Shown here: positions 62,103 to 64,000 of the stretch, piece by piece
Layout: the number at the start of each line of letters is the position of its first letter
Numbering within the stretch: position 1 is the first letter of the stretch
NCBI GenBank assembly: GCA_000759755.1
Contig: BBMW01000010.1
Coordinates: forward strand, 159,545 to 223,544
From: Citrobacter werkmanii NBRC 105721
GTDB lineage: Bacteria; Pseudomonadota; Gammaproteobacteria; Enterobacterales; Enterobacteriaceae
DNA length: 64,000 nt
Direction: 5' to 3'
Notes under the pieces: model-generated
Told to the model about the DNA's origin: nothing
The model's input: only the letters and a program-made list of their open reading frames with translations
Databases searched by the model: none
Made by a program: the position numbers and the translations under genes

Positions 62103-63017
62103 ATGAAAGCAACCTCCGAAGAACTTGCAATTTTTGTCGCTGTCGTGGAAAGCAGCAGCTTCAGCCGGGCGGCAGAGCAGCTCGGCCAGGCCAATTCCGC
62201 TGTCAGCCGGGCAGTTAAAAAGCTGGAGATGAAGCTCGGCGTCAGTCTGCTTAATCGTACGACCCGACAGCTGAGCCTGACTGAAGAAGGTGAGCGATAC
62301 TTCAGGCGCGTGCAGCAGATACTGCAAGAAATGGCTGCAGCAGAAACGGAAATCATGGAATCACGTAATACTCCGCGCGGCTTACTGCGTATCGATGCGG
62401 CAACGCCGGTAATGCTGCATTTCCTGATGCCGCTGATCAAACCTTTTCGTGAACGGTATCCGGAAATGACGTTGTCTCTTGTCTCCTCAGAAACGTTCAT
62501 CAATCTTATTGAACGAAAAGTGGATGTTGCGATACGCGCAGGCACGTTAACAGATTCAAGTCTGCGCGCGCGCCCGTTATTTACCAGCTATCGCAAGATT
62601 ATCGCTTCACCTGACTATATTGCCCGCTTTGGCAAGCCTGAGAGCGTTGAAGAGTTAAAACGGCATCTGTGCCTGGGGTTTTCTGAACCCATCTCGCTCA
62701 ATACCTGGCCAATAGCCTGTAGCGATGGGCAGCTCCATGAGATCGAATGTGGGATTTCTTCCAACAGCGGAGAAACGTTAAAACAGCTTTGCCTGAACGG
62801 TAACGGCATTGCATGTCTTTCAGATTATATGATTGACAAAGAGATCGAGCAGGGAGAACTGGTGGAACTGCTGGCCGATAAGCGTCTGCCGGTAGAAATG
62901 CCTTTCAGCGCCGTTTACTACAGCGATCGTGCCGTCAGTACACGTATCCGGGCATTTATCGACTTCTTAAGTGAACATATAAAAACAGCTCCCGAAGGAG
63001 CTGTGAAAGAGGGTTAA
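62103..63017 (+). CDS. yafC: YafC, LysR-type transcription regulator
   Basis: 304 residues, as E. coli YafC. The N-terminal winged helix-turn-helix is [38 protein letters not shown], followed by a LysR substrate-binding domain ([21 protein letters not shown] onward). LysR proteins commonly control the divergent neighbour, which here is the MFS transporter gene. Its last codons contain the dkgB terminator hairpin. Confidence 0.95.
   Translation: MKATSEELAIFVAVVESSSFSRAAEQLGQANSAVSRAVKKLEMKLGVSLLNRTTRQLSLTEEGERYFRRVQQILQEMAAAETEIMESRNTPRGLLRIDAATPVMLHFLMPLIKPFRERYPEMTLSLVSSETFINLIERKVDVAIRAGTLTDSSLRARPLFTSYRKIIASPDYIARFGKPESVEELKRHLCLGFSEPISLNTWPIACSDGQLHEIECGISSNSGETLKQLCLNGNGIACLSDYMIDKEIEQGELVELLADKRLPVEMPFSAVYYSDRAVSTRIRAFIDFLSEHIKTAPEGAVKEG
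62980..63004 (-). terminator. dkgB terminator inside the 3' end of yafC
   Basis: Minus strand: ACAGCTCC, loop TTCG, GGAGCTGT, then TTTTT. It begins 35 bases beyond the dkgB stop and lies within the yafC coding sequence, whose stop is at 63015-63017. UUCG is an especially stable loop. Confidence 0.85.
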
Positions 63018-63038
63018 AGGGTACAAAGGGTCAGGCAA

Positions 63039-63842
63039 TTAATCCCACTCAGGAGCCAGACCTTCCGGGCTAACCAGGCGGTCGTTGCAATCCAGTGCCG
63101 CGATCGCTGCTCTATCTTCGGCATCCAGATGCAGTTCCAGTGCCAGTAGGTTACTTGCCAGGTTTTCACGCTTGGTGGAAGAAGGAATTACTGAGTACCC
63201 TTCACCCATTGCCCATGCCAGGATAACCTGTGCCGGAGTCGCATTATGTTTAGACGCAATGCGTGCAATCACTTCATCTTTCAGCGCTTTACCGTAAGCC
63301 AGCGTCATATAAGAGGTGATGTGGATACCGTGCGCTTTCGCCCAGTCAACCACCTTGCGGCTCTGCAGATACGGAGACAGTTCAATCTGGTTAGTGGCAA
63401 TATTCTCCACACCCACTGTAGCAATGGCTTTTTCCATCAGCGGAATGGTGAAGTTTGAGATGCCAATTTCGCGAGTCAGCCCTTGTTCTTTAGCTTCAAG
63501 CAATGCCTGCATAAATTCTTCGACAGACACGGCATCCCCCGGAGATGGCCAGTGGATCAGCGTCAGATCGACATAATCCGTACGAAGTTTTTTCAGGCTC
63601 TCTTTCAGGCTTGGGATCAGCTTGTCTTTGCTAAGGTTTTCAATCCAAATCTTGGTGGTGATGTACAGCTCGCTACGTGGTACGCCACTCTCAGCAATCG
63701 CCTGACCAACAGCCGCTTCATTATCATAGATTTGCGCAGTGTCGACAGCACGGTAGCCCAGTTCAAGCGCCGTTTTAACAGAAGCAATAACCACGTCGTC
63801 TTTCAGACGAAAAGTACCTAAACCGAATGCGGGGATAGTCAT
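63039..63842 (-). CDS. dkgB: DkgB, 2,5-diketo-D-gluconate reductase B (aldo-keto reductase)
   Basis: 267 residues, as E. coli DkgB (YafB). Catalytic tetrad: Asp and Tyr in [11 protein letters not shown], Lys in YITTKIWIE, His in [14 protein letters not shown] site near [14 protein letters not shown]. It reduces 2,5-diketogluconate, methylglyoxal and other aldehydes. In E. coli it lies downstream of rrnH; the terminator at the window edge agrees with that. Confidence 0.96.
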   Translation of the reverse strand: MTIPAFGLGTFRLKDDVVIASVKTALELGYRAVDTAQIYDNEAAVGQAIAESGVPRSELYITTKIWIENLSKDKLIPSLKESLKKLRTDYVDLTLIHWPSPGDAVSVEEFMQALLEAKEQGLTREIGISNFTIPLMEKAIATVGVENIATNQIELSPYLQSRKVVDWAKAHGIHITSYMTLAYGKALKDEVIARIASKHNATPAQVILAWAMGEGYSVIPSSTKRENLASNLLALELHLDAEDRAAIAALDCNDRLVSPEGLAPEWD

Positions 63843-63967
63843 GAAATTCCTCTTTATTTATCAAAATGGGTTAACTGGAATCATTATGACGAACGAGAGG
63901 ATCGAGAAAAAGATCGATTAAAGCAGAGGATTTTTGCTAAAACAGCAATAATCATATGACAAGCAAA

Positions 63968-63997
63968 GAAAAAAGCCCTGAGCGTTAGCTCAGGGCT
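63968..63997 (-). terminator. terminator of a minus-strand operon entering from the right
   Basis: Minus strand: AGCCCTGAGC, loop TAAC, GCTCAGGGCT, then TTTTTT. In E. coli the rrnH operon with aspU ends just upstream of dkgB, so this may be its terminator. Confidence 0.85.
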
Positions 63998-64000
63998 CTT

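Overview
The window is chromosomal DNA of an enterobacterium. The right-hand third carries the block dkgB, yafC, MFS gene, yafD, yafE, mltD, gloB, yafS, rnhA, dnaQ, aspV in the order known from the E. coli/Salmonella/Citrobacter group (inverted here), with protein sequences very close to E. coli but not identical. A Flag-2 flagellar cluster next to yafL/yafK/yafJ/gmhA/fadE, the place where E. coli K-12 keeps only the remnants fhiA and mbhA, fits a Citrobacter-like or non-K-12 Escherichia-like organism. The species is an inference.

Positions 1-35.9 kb hold most of a second (lateral, Flag-2) flagellar system. From the left: a short AT-rich decayed stretch; the membrane regulator lafZ with a small exported partner; lafW; the rod/hook/junction operon lfgB-lfgL on the minus strand; divergent lfgA and lfgMN on the plus strand; a variable modification island (13.8-22.5 kb); the export and basal-body operon lfiE-lfiJ on the minus strand; the sigma54 activator lafK; and lfiM, N, P, Q, R, lfhB, lfhA on the plus strand. 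The flagellin, cap, motor and sigma28 genes (lafA to lafU) would lie left of position 1. I see well-matched sigma54 promoter motifs in front of lfgB and in front of the modification operon, and a weaker one in front of lfiE.

The modification island sits between lfgN and lfiJ. On the plus strand it encodes a FliB-like protein without the expected cysteine cluster, a three-module glycosyltransferase (GT2, GT25, CDP-glycerol phosphotransferase-like), a methyltransferase with a zinc-ribbon-like start, and an orphan. Converging on these from the minus strand, and translationally coupled to lfiJ, are a TagD-like cytidylyltransferase, a large GT9 protein with a cysteine-rich tail, and an FkbM methyltransferase. 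Together they could build and methylate a polyol-phosphate glycan on the lateral filament or hook; this is inference.

From 35.9 to 43.4 kb come conserved chromosomal genes: yafL, yafK, yafJ, gmhA, fadE, yafV and a Spy-like periplasmic protein. From 43.4 to 54.5 kb, beside the tRNA-Asp gene aspV, lies a chaperone-usher fimbrial operon (major pilin, minor pilin, usher, chaperone, minor pilin, two-domain adhesin, minor pilin). Its last two genes are unusual: a PglL/Wzy_C-type O-oligosaccharyltransferase-like membrane protein and a degenerate EAL-domain protein, both tightly spaced as if translationally coupled. A MarT-like regulator and FidL-like partner are divergent from it. From 54.5 to 64 kb is the conserved dnaQ-dkgB block. 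The right edge ends with a terminator for a gene entering from outside, which in E. coli would be the rrnH-aspU operon.
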